Source: Bryobacteraceae bacterium (GTDB taxonomy: Bacteria; Acidobacteriota; Terriglobia; Bryobacterales; Bryobacteraceae). From it: a stretch of 64,000 nucleotides of DNA. The stretch is taken from assembly GCA_026129905.1 (NCBI GenBank), contig JAHCHE010000017.1:62001-126000 (forward strand), in the 5' to 3' direction. The notes under the pieces are model-generated. The model had not been told where the DNA came from. It did not search any database and was given only the letters and a program-made list of their open reading frames with translations. A program made the translations under genes and the position numbers. Of the stretch, positions 27,447-35,862 are shown piece by piece; the stretch's first letter is position 1, and every line of letters starts with the position of its first letter.

Positions 27447-28736
27447 CTAATTCCGGGGGGCGGTTGGGATGTGCAGGGGCCCCATCGGCCGCTCGCCGGC
27501 AGGGGCGTCCGCCAGGTTATCTCGCGCCACTTGGCTGGCGCCCTTCGTTAATACTTCAATTCCCTTCTGCAAGATCGCGTCGTCGGACGGCGCCAGTTCG
27601 ACCGGCGGCTTGATGGGCGCGTCATCGTCGGCGTCCTCCGACACGGGCTCCTTCGGAAACGCCGCAACGGAGGGAGTGACGCCCTGGTCCTGCAGCGCTT
27701 TGCCCGCGGGCGAATGGTACTTGGCGACCGACAGAATGACGGCGCCGCCGCCGTCGAGCGGGACCGCGGATCGTTTCGCCGCATTGCCGTAGGTGCGTTC
27801 ACCGACTACCTCGCTCCGCTTGTTCTCCAGCAGCGCCGCGGCGGCGATCTCGGCGCCCTGCGCCGTGCCGCGGTTCGTCAATACGACCATTGGGAGGCGG
27901 CTCACCGTTTCGTCGCGGGACGCCCGGAACTCCTGGCGCGGCACGCGCTGGCCTTCCAGGTACGTGATCAGGCCTTCGTCGAGGAACAGATTCGCCAGCG
28001 CCAGGCCTTCGTTGGCGTCGCCGGAGGCGCAGCGACGCAGATCGAGGACGATCTTCTCGGCGCCTTGCCCGACCAGGGCCTGAACCTGGCGGGCTATCTC
28101 TTTCGATTTGCCCGCTTCGAGGCTCTCGACGCGAATCTGACCGATGCCGGCTTGAACCATGACGCCGCGCACCGGGGGTGGCTTGACCTCTTCGCGGGTG
28201 AGTTCGATGGCCTGCGGTTCAGCGCTTTGGCGGACGCGCAGCACGGTCAGCTTCACCTTGCTGCCGGGACGTCCGTGGAGGAGGATTTCCGCGTACGCCA
28301 GCGGCATGTCGCGCGTGGCAACGGAGTCAATGGTTTCCAGCATGTCGCCGGTTTCGAGACCCGCGCGGGCCGCCGGCGAGCCGGGAACCGCGTCCACGAC
28401 CGTGACGTACCCGACTTTGCGCGAGAGCACGAGTCCCACGTGGCCCTTGCCCGTGTCTTTCACGCGCACGTATTGCTTGTACTGATCCTCGTTCAAATAG
28501 CTGGCATACGGGTCGATCGCTTCGAGCAACCCGTTTACCGCGCCTAGCGTAACGCCCTCCATGTTGGGCTCTTCCACGTACTCGCTTTTGATGCGCGAGA
28601 GCACCTCGGTAAACACCGAAAGATGGCGATATACGTCGTCCGGTCCGGCGCCTTTGCCGAACACCGTGCCCAGCATCAGCGAAAGGACCACACAGCACGA
28701 CAACGCCACGAGAACAAGCTTGATTCGACCGCTCAT
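27447..28736 (-). CDS. S41-family (CtpA-like) protein with substituted catalytic residues
   Basis: The 429-residue protein has an N-terminal membrane anchor or signal (VLVALSCCVVLSLMLG), a PDZ domain (about 95-170) and a C-terminal-processing-protease (tail-specific) fold. The catalytic motif, normally VNxG(S/T)ASASE, is TNRGTAQGAE, so the nucleophile position is Gln293. The Lys that should lie 25 residues later, in GKG, is Asn318 in TYGNAAK. Both substitutions align without gaps. The overall fold and length fit the family, so it is probably a non-cleaving homologue acting as a PDZ-guided adaptor. A candidate promoter (AGTATA on the plus strand at 28772-28777, TATACT on its own) precedes it. 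Confidence 0.85.
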   Translation of the reverse strand: MSGRIKLVLVALSCCVVLSLMLGTVFGKGAGPDDVYRHLSVFTEVLSRIKSEYVEEPNMEGVTLGAVNGLLEAIDPYASYLNEDQYKQYVRVKDTGKGHVGLVLSRKVGYVTVVDAVPGSPAARAGLETGDMLETIDSVATRDMPLAYAEILLHGRPGSKVKLTVLRVRQSAEPQAIELTREEVKPPPVRGVMVQAGIGQIRVESLEAGKSKEIARQVQALVGQGAEKIVLDLRRCASGDANEGLALANLFLDEGLITYLEGQRVPRQEFRASRDETVSRLPMVVLTNRGTAQGAEIAAAALLENKRSEVVGERTYGNAAKRSAVPLDGGGAVILSVAKYHSPAGKALQDQGVTPSVAAFPKEPVSEDADDDAPIKPPVELAPSDDAILQKGIEVLTKGASQVARDNLADAPAGERPMGPLHIPTAPRN

Positions 28737-29070
28737 ATCCGAACTCTGGAGTACAATCCCCTTCTTCGTCCAGTATACCAGAGGCAGCTTCGCCTTAAAT
28801 AGGATGCGCCGGGCGGCCCGGCGCGGTTTCGGCGGACGAATCCCCCATCGGTAATAGGAGTACTTGCACCGCGCGGGTACTTCGCATCAGGTTTTTCTCC
28901 TGATAGTCTTAAGTCACCCTCTAAGCGCACATCGGGATTCAGTTCTAAGTGGCTGGATTTAGAAGGAAATTTGAGACAAATTATCCAGACAAGTCTTAGC
29001 CCGTTTAAGAGTGATGGAGACTAAGGCCCGGCGCCGGAAACGGCGCCGGTACGGAAGGAAAGGGAAGGCG
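28737..29070. other. divergent intergenic region with a candidate promoter and a leader hairpin
   Basis: This 334-bp gap separates the minus-strand S41 gene from the plus-strand secreted protein. On the minus strand, TATACT (28777-28772) has a weak TTTAAG about 17 bp upstream. The middle (28790-28990) is AT-richer than the genes and shows no reading frame worth calling. Near the plus-strand gene a GNRA-capped hairpin is present and is listed separately. I see nothing else convincing in it. Confidence 0.5.
29028..29049 (+). promoter_or_regulatory. 9-bp GAAA-capped hairpin in the mRNA leader
   Basis: CCGGCGCCG (29028-29036), a GAAA tetraloop (29037-29040) and CGGCGCCGG (29041-29049) form a perfect 9-bp stem. 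It lies 21 bp before ATG 29071, just upstream of AAGGAAAGGGAAGG. There is no T-run, so it is not a terminator. It may shield or position the ribosome binding site. Confidence 0.6.
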
Positions 29071-29502
29071 ATGATGAAGAGACTGGCGGCGGCGGTCGTG
29101 CTCTGCGGGATGCTGGCGGCGGGGAACCTGGCGGCCCAGGACGGTATCAAGAAGAAAGGGCGGGGGAAACTCTGGTGGGCAAGTGTGGCGGCGCTGGTGG
29201 GCGCCTCGCTGGTGGATGCTCACTCGTCGTGGGGGCGGCAGGAACTGAATCCGGTGCTGCGCGGTTCCAACGGCCAGTTCGGATTCAAAGGGGTGGCGAT
29301 TAAAGGCGGCATCGCTGGGGGAGTAATTGCCGCGCAATCTTTGCTGTTGCAGAACAATCCGCAGGCGTCGAAGAGCATGGCGATGGCGAATTTCGGGATG
29401 GCGGGCGTCTTTGGAGGCGTGGCGATGTACAACCACAGGAACCATTCGGCTTCCCCGGCGGTCCGTCCCTCCTACCTGGTGGCGGATCCCTCCGGGAATT
29501 GA
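29071..29502 (+). CDS. small secreted hypothetical protein
   Basis: The 143-residue protein begins at ATG 29071, which follows AAGGAAAGGGAAGG. An upstream ATG at 29011 would encode an Arg-rich stretch derived from a hairpin and is unlikely. A signal peptide (KRLAAAVVLCGMLAAGNLAAQ) is followed by two hydrophobic Gly/Ala-rich segments (WWASVAALVGASLVDA, GVAIKGGIAGGVIAAQS), typical of small exported or envelope proteins. I do not recognise its family. Its 3' end overlaps the convergent M3 peptidase gene by 31 bp. Confidence 0.7.
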   Translation: MMKRLAAAVVLCGMLAAGNLAAQDGIKKKGRGKLWWASVAALVGASLVDAHSSWGRQELNPVLRGSNGQFGFKGVAIKGGIAGGVIAAQSLLLQNNPQASKSMAMANFGMAGVFGGVAMYNHRNHSASPAVRPSYLVADPSGN

Positions 29503-31541
29503 GAGGCCAACCCCAGGCGCTCGAGGAGCGGGGCGATATCGGGTTCCCTGCCCATAAAGGCACGATAGAGTTCGCCGGGGTCCTGGCTGTTGCCTTTCTC
29601 GAGGATGCAGGACCGAAACTCACGGCCGGTTTGGGGGTTAAAGATGCCTTCCCGGCGGAAGCGGGTAAAGGAATCGGCGTCGAGTACCTCGGACCACTTG
29701 TAGGAGTAATAGCCGGCCGCGTAGCCCACCGGGTCGGCGAACAAGTGGGTGAAGGCGGCGATCATGGCGTAATCGTCCGGGAGAGGAGCGGGGGAGAAGG
29801 AGGCCACGATGCGCCGGGCGTACGCGAGGAGGTCTCCATCGCGTTCCGCCGCGTAGTCGCGGTGGAGGGCCAGATCGAGGAAGCCGAAGCTGAGCTGGCG
29901 CATCTGGGCGGAGGCGGCGCGGAACGTGCGAGCCCGTTTCATTTTGGCGAACAGATCCTCCGGGACGGACTCGCCGGTTTCCCAATGCCGGGCGAACAAG
30001 TCAAGCGCTTCGCGCTCCCAGCACCAGTTCTCCATGATCTGCGACGGCAGTTCGACGAAGTCCCAAGGCACGTGCGTGCCGGCGAGCGAGCGGATGGGGA
30101 CGCGGCTAAGACAGTGATGGAGCAGGTGACCGAACTCGTGAAAGACGGTTTCGACCTCGCGGTGGGTGAGCAGAGCGGGCTTGCCGGCGACAGGCGGGTT
30201 GACGTTCCCGCACATTAAACCGAGGTGCGGCTCAAAACCCGATTCGGAGGGCAGGCCGGTGATGAAGACATCCATCCAGGCGCCGCCGCGCTTGTTCTCG
30301 CGTGGGTACCAATCGGCGTAAAATGCTCCGATCAGCGTCCCGTCGTCATCGACGATCCGGTAATACCTGGTCTCGGGCGCCCAGGCAGGGACGCCGGTTT
30401 CCTCCACCACGCTGATGCCGAAGACCCTGCGGACGAGATCGAACAAGCCGTCGAGGACCTTGTCGAGGGGGAAGTAGGGCCGAAGATCTTCGTCGGAGAA
30501 TTCGAAGCGCGCCTGGCGGAGTTTTTCCGCATAGTAGCCGACGTCCCAAGGGGCGAGCGGCGGCGCGCCGGGTCCCTCCAGTTCGCGGCGGAAGGCGGTT
30601 AGTTCCGCTGTTTCGCGGGCGAAATGGAGCGCCGTTTTCTCGCGGAGCCGGTCGAGGAACGCCTGGGCGCGGTCGCCCGTTTTGGCCATGCGATCTTCCA
30701 GGACCAGGTCCGCGTAGTCGCGAAAGCCGAGCAGGTTGGCTTTGGCGCGGCGGAGTTCGAGGATGCGGACCATCAACGGGGCGTTGTCGAACTCGCCGGA
30801 GGCGGCGCGGGTGTTGTAGGCGCGGTAGACGTCTTCGCGGATGGCGGGGTCGTCCAGGTACGTCATGACGGCGACGTAGCTGGGCGCCTGGAGGGTGAAG
30901 CGCCAGCCGTCCTGCCCCTTGCCGCGGGCGCTTTCGCGGGCGGCATCGACGGCGCTGTCGGGGAGCCCGGCGAGCTGTTCGGGGCGCCGGATCAGCAACT
31001 CGAAGGCGTTGGTCGCATCGAGTACGTGCTGGGAAAAACGGGTGGTAAGCGTTCCGAGTTCGACATCCATCCGTTCGAGTTCCTGCTTGCCGGCCGGGTC
31101 GAGGCCGGCGCCGTGGCGGCGGAATTCGGCGAGCGTCAGGTCCAGGAAACGGCGGCGAACGCCCGTAAGTGCGCTGGCCTCGGCGGTGGTCGAGTACTCG
31201 TTCAAAGCCCGCCACAAGCCGGAGTGGAGGGGGACACTGCTGCGAAACGCGCTGACCTCGGGCTGGACCTCGTTGTAGGCGGCGCGCAGTTCGGGGTAGG
31301 TGGCGACGGACTCGAGGTGCCGGACGATGCGCATGGCGTAGTCGAGGCGGTCGGCCAGTTCATCGAACGGCGCCATCGTGTTCTCGAAGGTGCGCGGCGA
31401 GGGGCCGGCGGCGATCGCATCGAGGCGTTCTCGGGTTTCGGCGAGCAAGGCGCGGACGGCCGGGCCGACGTGCTCAGCGCGGATGGCATCGAACGGGATC
31501 CGGAAGCGGATGCCAATGAGAGGATTGTCGGGACTATGCAT
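29472..31541 (-). CDS. M3-family oligopeptidase (thimet/oligopeptidase A-like)
   Basis: This 689-residue zinc metallopeptidase has the M3 active-site motif FHEFGHLLHH with His468, Glu469 and His472; a Glu about 25-30 residues later should be the third ligand. The N-terminal region is all helical, as in oligopeptidase A and dipeptidyl carboxypeptidase. No signal peptide is visible, so it is probably cytoplasmic and degrades peptides released by other proteases. Its ATG 31541 overlaps the proC stop by 8 bp, so it is co-expressed with proC. Confidence 0.9.
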   Translation of the reverse strand: MHSPDNPLIGIRFRIPFDAIRAEHVGPAVRALLAETRERLDAIAAGPSPRTFENTMAPFDELADRLDYAMRIVRHLESVATYPELRAAYNEVQPEVSAFRSSVPLHSGLWRALNEYSTTAEASALTGVRRRFLDLTLAEFRRHGAGLDPAGKQELERMDVELGTLTTRFSQHVLDATNAFELLIRRPEQLAGLPDSAVDAARESARGKGQDGWRFTLQAPSYVAVMTYLDDPAIREDVYRAYNTRAASGEFDNAPLMVRILELRRAKANLLGFRDYADLVLEDRMAKTGDRAQAFLDRLREKTALHFARETAELTAFRRELEGPGAPPLAPWDVGYYAEKLRQARFEFSDEDLRPYFPLDKVLDGLFDLVRRVFGISVVEETGVPAWAPETRYYRIVDDDGTLIGAFYADWYPRENKRGGAWMDVFITGLPSESGFEPHLGLMCGNVNPPVAGKPALLTHREVETVFHEFGHLLHHCLSRVPIRSLAGTHVPWDFVELPSQIMENWCWEREALDLFARHWETGESVPEDLFAKMKRARTFRAASAQMRQLSFGFLDLALHRDYAAERDGDLLAYARRIVASFSPAPLPDDYAMIAAFTHLFADPVGYAAGYYSYKWSEVLDADSFTRFRREGIFNPQTGREFRSCILEKGNSQDPGELYRAFMGREPDIAPLLERLGLASQFPEGSATR

Positions 31542-32385
31542 GAAGGTCGGAACCGAACCGGGTCATCAGAGTTTGCGTCAGTTCGCGGGAACGTTTGGTG
31601 GCCGTCTCGACGGCGGAGATGAGCATGGCCCGGAGTCCGTGGCGCTCGAGTTCGTGAATAGCGGCGATGGTCACGCCGCCCGGGGTGGTGACGCGGTCCT
31701 TGAGCACGGCGGGGTGGAGCATGGTCTCGCGGACAAGTTTCGCGGCGCCCAGGACGGTCTGCTCGGCCAGGCGCGTGGAGACCTCGTGGGAGAGTCCCAT
31801 CTTGAGTCCTCCGGCGATGAGCGCCTCAATAATCATATAGATATACGCCGGCCCGCTGCCGGACAGCGCGGTGACGGCGTGCATCATGTCCTCCTCGACG
31901 GCGCAGACGGCGCCCGCGGCGCGGAAGACGCTCTCGACGAATTTGCGATGGTCGGCCGTGGCGACGTTGTTCCACGCCAGGCCCGTAGCGCCTTCGGAGA
32001 CGACGACGGGGATGTTGGGCATGGCGCGGAAGACGGGCATGCGCTTACCGACGAGCTTTTCGATGAGGGCAATGGGGAAGGCGGCGGCCACCGAGATCAG
32101 GATCTGATCTTCGCGGAGCGCATCGCGAATTTCCTCCAGGACGTGGGGCACGGTGGGGGGCTTGACGGCGACGATTACCACGTCGGCGACAGCGGCGGCT
32201 TCGCGGTTACCGCCGACAAGGGCGCGGATGCCGTATTTGCGCGAGATCTCCTCGGCGCGGGCGGCGGACGAGTCGGTGGCGGTCAGATGCTCGCTGTCGG
32301 CGACGCCGGAACTGAGAATACCGCCGATGAGCGCGCCGCCGATGTTGCCCGAGCCGATGACGACAATGGATTGCATTGGCGACAT
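31534..32385 (-). CDS. proC: pyrroline-5-carboxylate reductase
   Basis: ProC performs the last step of proline synthesis, reducing pyrroline-5-carboxylate with NADPH. The 283-residue protein begins with the Rossmann nucleotide-binding strand IVVIGSGNIGGALIGG and contains AVKPPTVPHVL and the family signature ALSGSGPAYIYMIIEAL. The dimer-forming C-terminal helices follow (VTTPGGVTIAAIHELE). Either of two ATGs three codons apart (32385 or 32376) could be used. It overlaps the M3 peptidase gene by 8 bp. The gap to the upstream epimerase is 52 bp, so they are likely to share a transcript. Confidence 0.95.
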   Translation of the reverse strand: MSPMQSIVVIGSGNIGGALIGGILSSGVADSEHLTATDSSAARAEEISRKYGIRALVGGNREAAAVADVVIVAVKPPTVPHVLEEIRDALREDQILISVAAAFPIALIEKLVGKRMPVFRAMPNIPVVVSEGATGLAWNNVATADHRKFVESVFRAAGAVCAVEEDMMHAVTALSGSGPAYIYMIIEALIAGGLKMGLSHEVSTRLAEQTVLGAAKLVRETMLHPAVLKDRVTTPGGVTIAAIHELERHGLRAMLISAVETATKRSRELTQTLMTRFGSDLHA

Positions 32386-32437
32386 TCTAACAGGAGCTTA
32401 CCGCGCGGCCGAAGGAGCGGGCGGCGCCGGGATGTAA

Positions 32438-33310
32438 TCAGGCTCCGGCAAGGATCAGGTCGACGCGGCGGCTGATCTCCTGGAGCACGGCGCGGTCGCC
32501 GCCGCGGACCTCGACGGTCGCCGTGCCGCGAAAGCCGATGTTCTGAATGGCGCTGTGGATCTGCTTCCAGTCGAGGTCGCCCTCGCGCAGCGGGACGAAT
32601 TCGGCGATTCGTTTGCCGGTCCCTTTTTCGGCGCGGAAGCGGAAGTCCTTGAAGTGGAGCTTGACGATCCGGCCGGCGAGGGTGCGGATCCAGTCCTGCG
32701 GATACGCGAATAGCGCGACGTTGCCGACGTCGAAGTAGGCCTTTACCCAGGGGCTCTCGAACTGGTCGACATACTGAGCAAATTCGAGCGGGCTCAGCAG
32801 GAACTTGTTCCAGACGACCTCGACGGCGATGACAACCTTGCGCTCCTTCGCCAGCGGGATGAGCTTGCGGATTTCCTTTACCGACCGATCCCAGGCCTCG
32901 CGGTAGCTGGTCTGCTCATTGACGACGGCGGGGACGAGGAGGACGGTGTCGGCGCCCCAGAACTGAGCGTTCTTCAGGCTGACTTCCATGCAGTCCACGC
33001 TGCGGGCGACGACGTCGGGGTCGGAGGAGGAGAGGGGATACTGCCAGTGGTCGGTATTCATCACCGAGTGGATGCGGAGGCCGGCGGCGCGGGCGGCTTT
33101 ACGAATCTCTTCGGCCTCGGCGTCGCTGCGGATGGTGGGGCACTCGAGTTCCTCGAAGCCGACATCCCGCGCGAGCTGAAGGCGGTCGGCGTAGCTCATC
33201 TCCTTGGGGAGCATGTCGAGGAGGATGCCCTTCTTCAGGGGCAGCTTCTGAGCGGCGCGGGCCGAACTGGCGAGGGCGCCCGCGGAGGCGAGGAAGGTCC
33301 GTCGATTCAT
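32438..33310 (-). CDS. Tat-exported sugar phosphate isomerase/epimerase-like protein
   Basis: The 290-residue protein begins with a Tat leader (MNRRTFLASAGALASSARA). It then has an AP-endonuclease-2 / xylose-isomerase TIM barrel: LARDVGFEELECP, ELAL-like VAVEVVWNKF, AYFDVGNVALF and LHFKDFRF supply the usual metal-site strands. Export of this family is common in Acidobacteriota and suggests sugar or cyclitol isomerisation outside the cytoplasm. Substrate is not evident. It lies just upstream of proC on the same strand. Confidence 0.82.
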   Translation of the reverse strand: MNRRTFLASAGALASSARAAQKLPLKKGILLDMLPKEMSYADRLQLARDVGFEELECPTIRSDAEAEEIRKAARAAGLRIHSVMNTDHWQYPLSSSDPDVVARSVDCMEVSLKNAQFWGADTVLLVPAVVNEQTSYREAWDRSVKEIRKLIPLAKERKVVIAVEVVWNKFLLSPLEFAQYVDQFESPWVKAYFDVGNVALFAYPQDWIRTLAGRIVKLHFKDFRFRAEKGTGKRIAEFVPLREGDLDWKQIHSAIQNIGFRGTATVEVRGGDRAVLQEISRRVDLILAGA

Positions 33311-33431
33311 GCCGTGATTTTACACTGCGGGGCGAAGGGTGGAACGGTCGCCCGAGCGGGCGGACGATGCGCCGAAGTTGTGAACCGGCAGTGTGCGGTG
33401 CGCTGTCGGAAGCGCCGTTGTTTTGGCCGGG

Positions 33432-34097
33432 TCAGTTGACGTTGGGCAGCTTGATGATCTTCTTCTGGATTGCGTATTGAACGAGCTGGGCCTTGTTGTG
33501 GATGTCGAGTTTGCGCATGAGGTTGAACTTGTGGGCCTCGACCGTTTTCACGCTCAGGTTGAGATCGCAGGCGATTTCTTTCACGGACTTGCCCTCGGCG
33601 AGCATTTTGAGGACTTCGCGTTCCCGGGTAGTGAGGGTGGCGAAGCGGGGCGTACGGGTGGCGGATTTGATGCGCGTACGGAAGTCGTCCACGAGTTGGG
33701 AGAGCATGCGCGGGCTGAGATAGCTGCCGCCGCGCATGACGTCGCGCATGGCGGCGACAAGCTGGGGGGCGGGGCTGTCCTTGAGGACGTAGCCGCTGGC
33801 GCCAACCTCCATGCCCTCGACGAGATAGTCCTCGTCGTCGTACATGGTGAGGAAGAGCACCCGGGTTTCGGGACGGGTTTTGCGGATCTGGCGGGTCGCC
33901 TCGAAGCTGGAGAGACCGGGCATGCCGATATCCATAAGCACGAGGTCGGGCCTGGTCTCGTCGGCGCGCTCGACCGCTTCTCCTCCGTTGCCGGCTTCGG
34001 CGACGACTTCCATGTCGGACTCGGCCGTAATGAGGGTCCGGATGCCCGTGCGGAAGAGGGTGTGGTCGTCAGCCAGCAATACTCGCGTTTTTGCCAT
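33432..34097 (-). CDS. NarL/FixJ-family response regulator
   Basis: The 221-residue protein has a receiver domain (Asp10/Asp11, phosphoacceptor Asp56 in LVLMDIGMP, a Lys in YVLKDS) and a LuxR-type helix-turn-helix (about 150-205, LTTREREVLKMLAEGKSVKEIA and KTVEAHKFNLMRKL). It should dimerise and bind DNA when phosphorylated. Its partner histidine kinase gene lies immediately upstream on the same strand with a 29-bp gap, so this is a conventional two-component pair. The regulated genes are not shown; the ankyrin gene is a neighbour. Confidence 0.93.
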   Translation of the reverse strand: MAKTRVLLADDHTLFRTGIRTLITAESDMEVVAEAGNGGEAVERADETRPDLVLMDIGMPGLSSFEATRQIRKTRPETRVLFLTMYDDEDYLVEGMEVGASGYVLKDSPAPQLVAAMRDVMRGGSYLSPRMLSQLVDDFRTRIKSATRTPRFATLTTREREVLKMLAEGKSVKEIACDLNLSVKTVEAHKFNLMRKLDIHNKAQLVQYAIQKKIIKLPNVN

Positions 34098-34126
34098 ACT
34101 CTTGTCCTTGTGTCGAGGACTTCCCG

Positions 34127-35839
34127 TCAGGAGGCCGCCGGCAGAGGCTGGCGACCTTCGAAAAACGGAACGTACCTTCGGAATTCAGGCGGCTCGGCCT
34201 CCGCGTCCGTGCGTTCCCGCGGAATCGGCAACTCAGCAATGATCCGGGCGCCCGAGGCGATACGGCCGCGGCCGCCAGGACTGCTCTGAACGAAGAAGCG
34301 ACCTCCGAGCAGCGTGACGCGCTCGCGCATGCCGGCCAACCCGAACGAATCGTTCTTGTTCAACGCTTCCGTCACCGAAAACCCGACTCCGTCATCTTCC
34401 ACACTGAGCCGCAATATTCCATCGGCAGAAGAAACGGAAATGTTTACATGCGAAGCGCGGGAATGCTTCAGGATATTGTTGCAGCACTCCTGGACCAGGC
34501 GATAGACGATGGTCTCGATTCGTTTGGGCAGGCGCTCCAGGTGCGACAGGTGAAGCTCGACTTGGCAGGGGTAGGCCTGCCGAAGCCGGTTTGCTAGCTG
34601 GCGCACGGCCGGGGCGAGGCCGAGCTGCTCGAGTACGGCGGGGCTGAGCGCGCCGATCAGGCGGCGGGTCTCGAGGATCGTGTTCTCGGTGACCTGGCGG
34701 ACGCCTTCCAGGCGCGAGCGCCAGCGCTGATGCTCGGCCGGGATTTCCTTTTCGAGCATTTCCAACTGGAGGCGGATGTACAGCATGGACTGGCCCGCCT
34801 CGTCATGAAGTTCACGGCTGATCCTTCTGCGCTCGACCTCCTCGATGTGGAGCATGTGTTCGGCGAGGCGGCGGACCTGTTCTTCGCGGGCGGCCAGGTC
34901 CTCGATGAGACGGGCTTTCTCGGCGGCTGCCAGGCAACGTTCGGCGGCTGCCTGAAGCAACTCCTGCTCGCGCGGAAACCAGTCGTAGCGCTTGGCGAAA
35001 GCGAACTGCATCAATCCGGCCACTTGGCGACCGGAGACCAGCGGAACGGACCAGGTCCAAGCGAAGCGCTCCGGCCAGGTCGGGTCTAGGACAGAGGCGG
35101 CGGAGCGTCCGACTGCCCGCGCCGACCGCGGCCGGAGAAGTTGGCGGTTGCGCGCGGCGGCGTAGGGGGCCGGCGGCGGTTCGGCGGTCGATCGGGCGGC
35201 GGGACCGGGTACCGTGGCCTTCAGAACCCAGGCCGACCGCTGTTGGTCCAGCAAGAAGAAGTGGGCTTCTTCGGCGTTCGAGAAGCGCGTAAGCGCCTGG
35301 AGGGCGCCGCGGGCAAGCTGTTCGAGGTTCCGCGCGTCCAACTCGACCCGGAAAAGCTCATAGAACGCCTGGGCCTCCTTCTCGCGAACGAGGTAGTAGG
35401 CGTGGTTGAGGGTAAGGGTCACCAGAAACTGCAACTGCTCCCGCACCCACTGGTAGTCGCGCTGGACCTGGCCGGCCAATCCGGTCAGCAGAGGGGCCAG
35501 CAGGCGATCGTACTCGGCGAGCGCCCGCACGACGTCGCCGGGCGGGAGGTTGAGCTTGGCGAGGCGGCGGCCGTTGTATTCCACCTGCTCGAGGAACGTC
35601 TGCAGGTTTGCTCCGCGGCCGACCACGCGGGCGGCGGCGCCGGGAGTCAGCGCAGCCAGGGCGGACCGTTCGCGCGGGGCGAAGCGGAGTTCCTGCAGCC
35701 GCGCGGAAAATCGCGCGTCAAGCGCTTCGGCGCGCGGCTTCAGAAGCCGGGCGAGACGGCCGAGCTGCGCGCGCAACTGCCCGCTAAGGATGTTGGCCGT
35801 ATCCGCCAGGCCGGAGTGGACCGTCGCTGGTTGCACCAC
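34127..35839 (-). CDS. sensor histidine kinase with GAF domain
   Basis: The 570-residue protein has a HisKA_3 dimerisation region (RRISRELHDEAGQ, His345) and a HATPase_c domain (about 440-530, with EDDGVGFS and FGLAGMRERV). A GAF-like domain is seen at about 172-305. Residues 1-165 are Ala/Leu/Arg-rich helices that resemble no sensor domain I know. There is no membrane segment, so it should sense a cytoplasmic signal. The start is GTG, with two GTG codons in a row; the exact start is uncertain. It sits immediately after the response regulator gene in transcript order reversed, and 23 bp after the ankyrin gene stop. Confidence 0.88.
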   Translation of the reverse strand: MVQPATVHSGLADTANILSGQLRAQLGRLARLLKPRAEALDARFSARLQELRFAPRERSALAALTPGAAARVVGRGANLQTFLEQVEYNGRRLAKLNLPPGDVVRALAEYDRLLAPLLTGLAGQVQRDYQWVREQLQFLVTLTLNHAYYLVREKEAQAFYELFRVELDARNLEQLARGALQALTRFSNAEEAHFFLLDQQRSAWVLKATVPGPAARSTAEPPPAPYAAARNRQLLRPRSARAVGRSAASVLDPTWPERFAWTWSVPLVSGRQVAGLMQFAFAKRYDWFPREQELLQAAAERCLAAAEKARLIEDLAAREEQVRRLAEHMLHIEEVERRRISRELHDEAGQSMLYIRLQLEMLEKEIPAEHQRWRSRLEGVRQVTENTILETRRLIGALSPAVLEQLGLAPAVRQLANRLRQAYPCQVELHLSHLERLPKRIETIVYRLVQECCNNILKHSRASHVNISVSSADGILRLSVEDDGVGFSVTEALNKNDSFGLAGMRERVTLLGGRFFVQSSPGGRGRIASGARIIAELPIPRERTDAEAEPPEFRRYVPFFEGRQPLPAAS

Positions 35840-35862
35840 TACGATGTATCGGCGGACCGACC

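Noticed and set aside
31378-32475. 365-codon plus-strand frame opposite proC and the M3 peptidase
   Set aside because: Gly/Asp-rich shadow; both genes on the minus strand are well supported.
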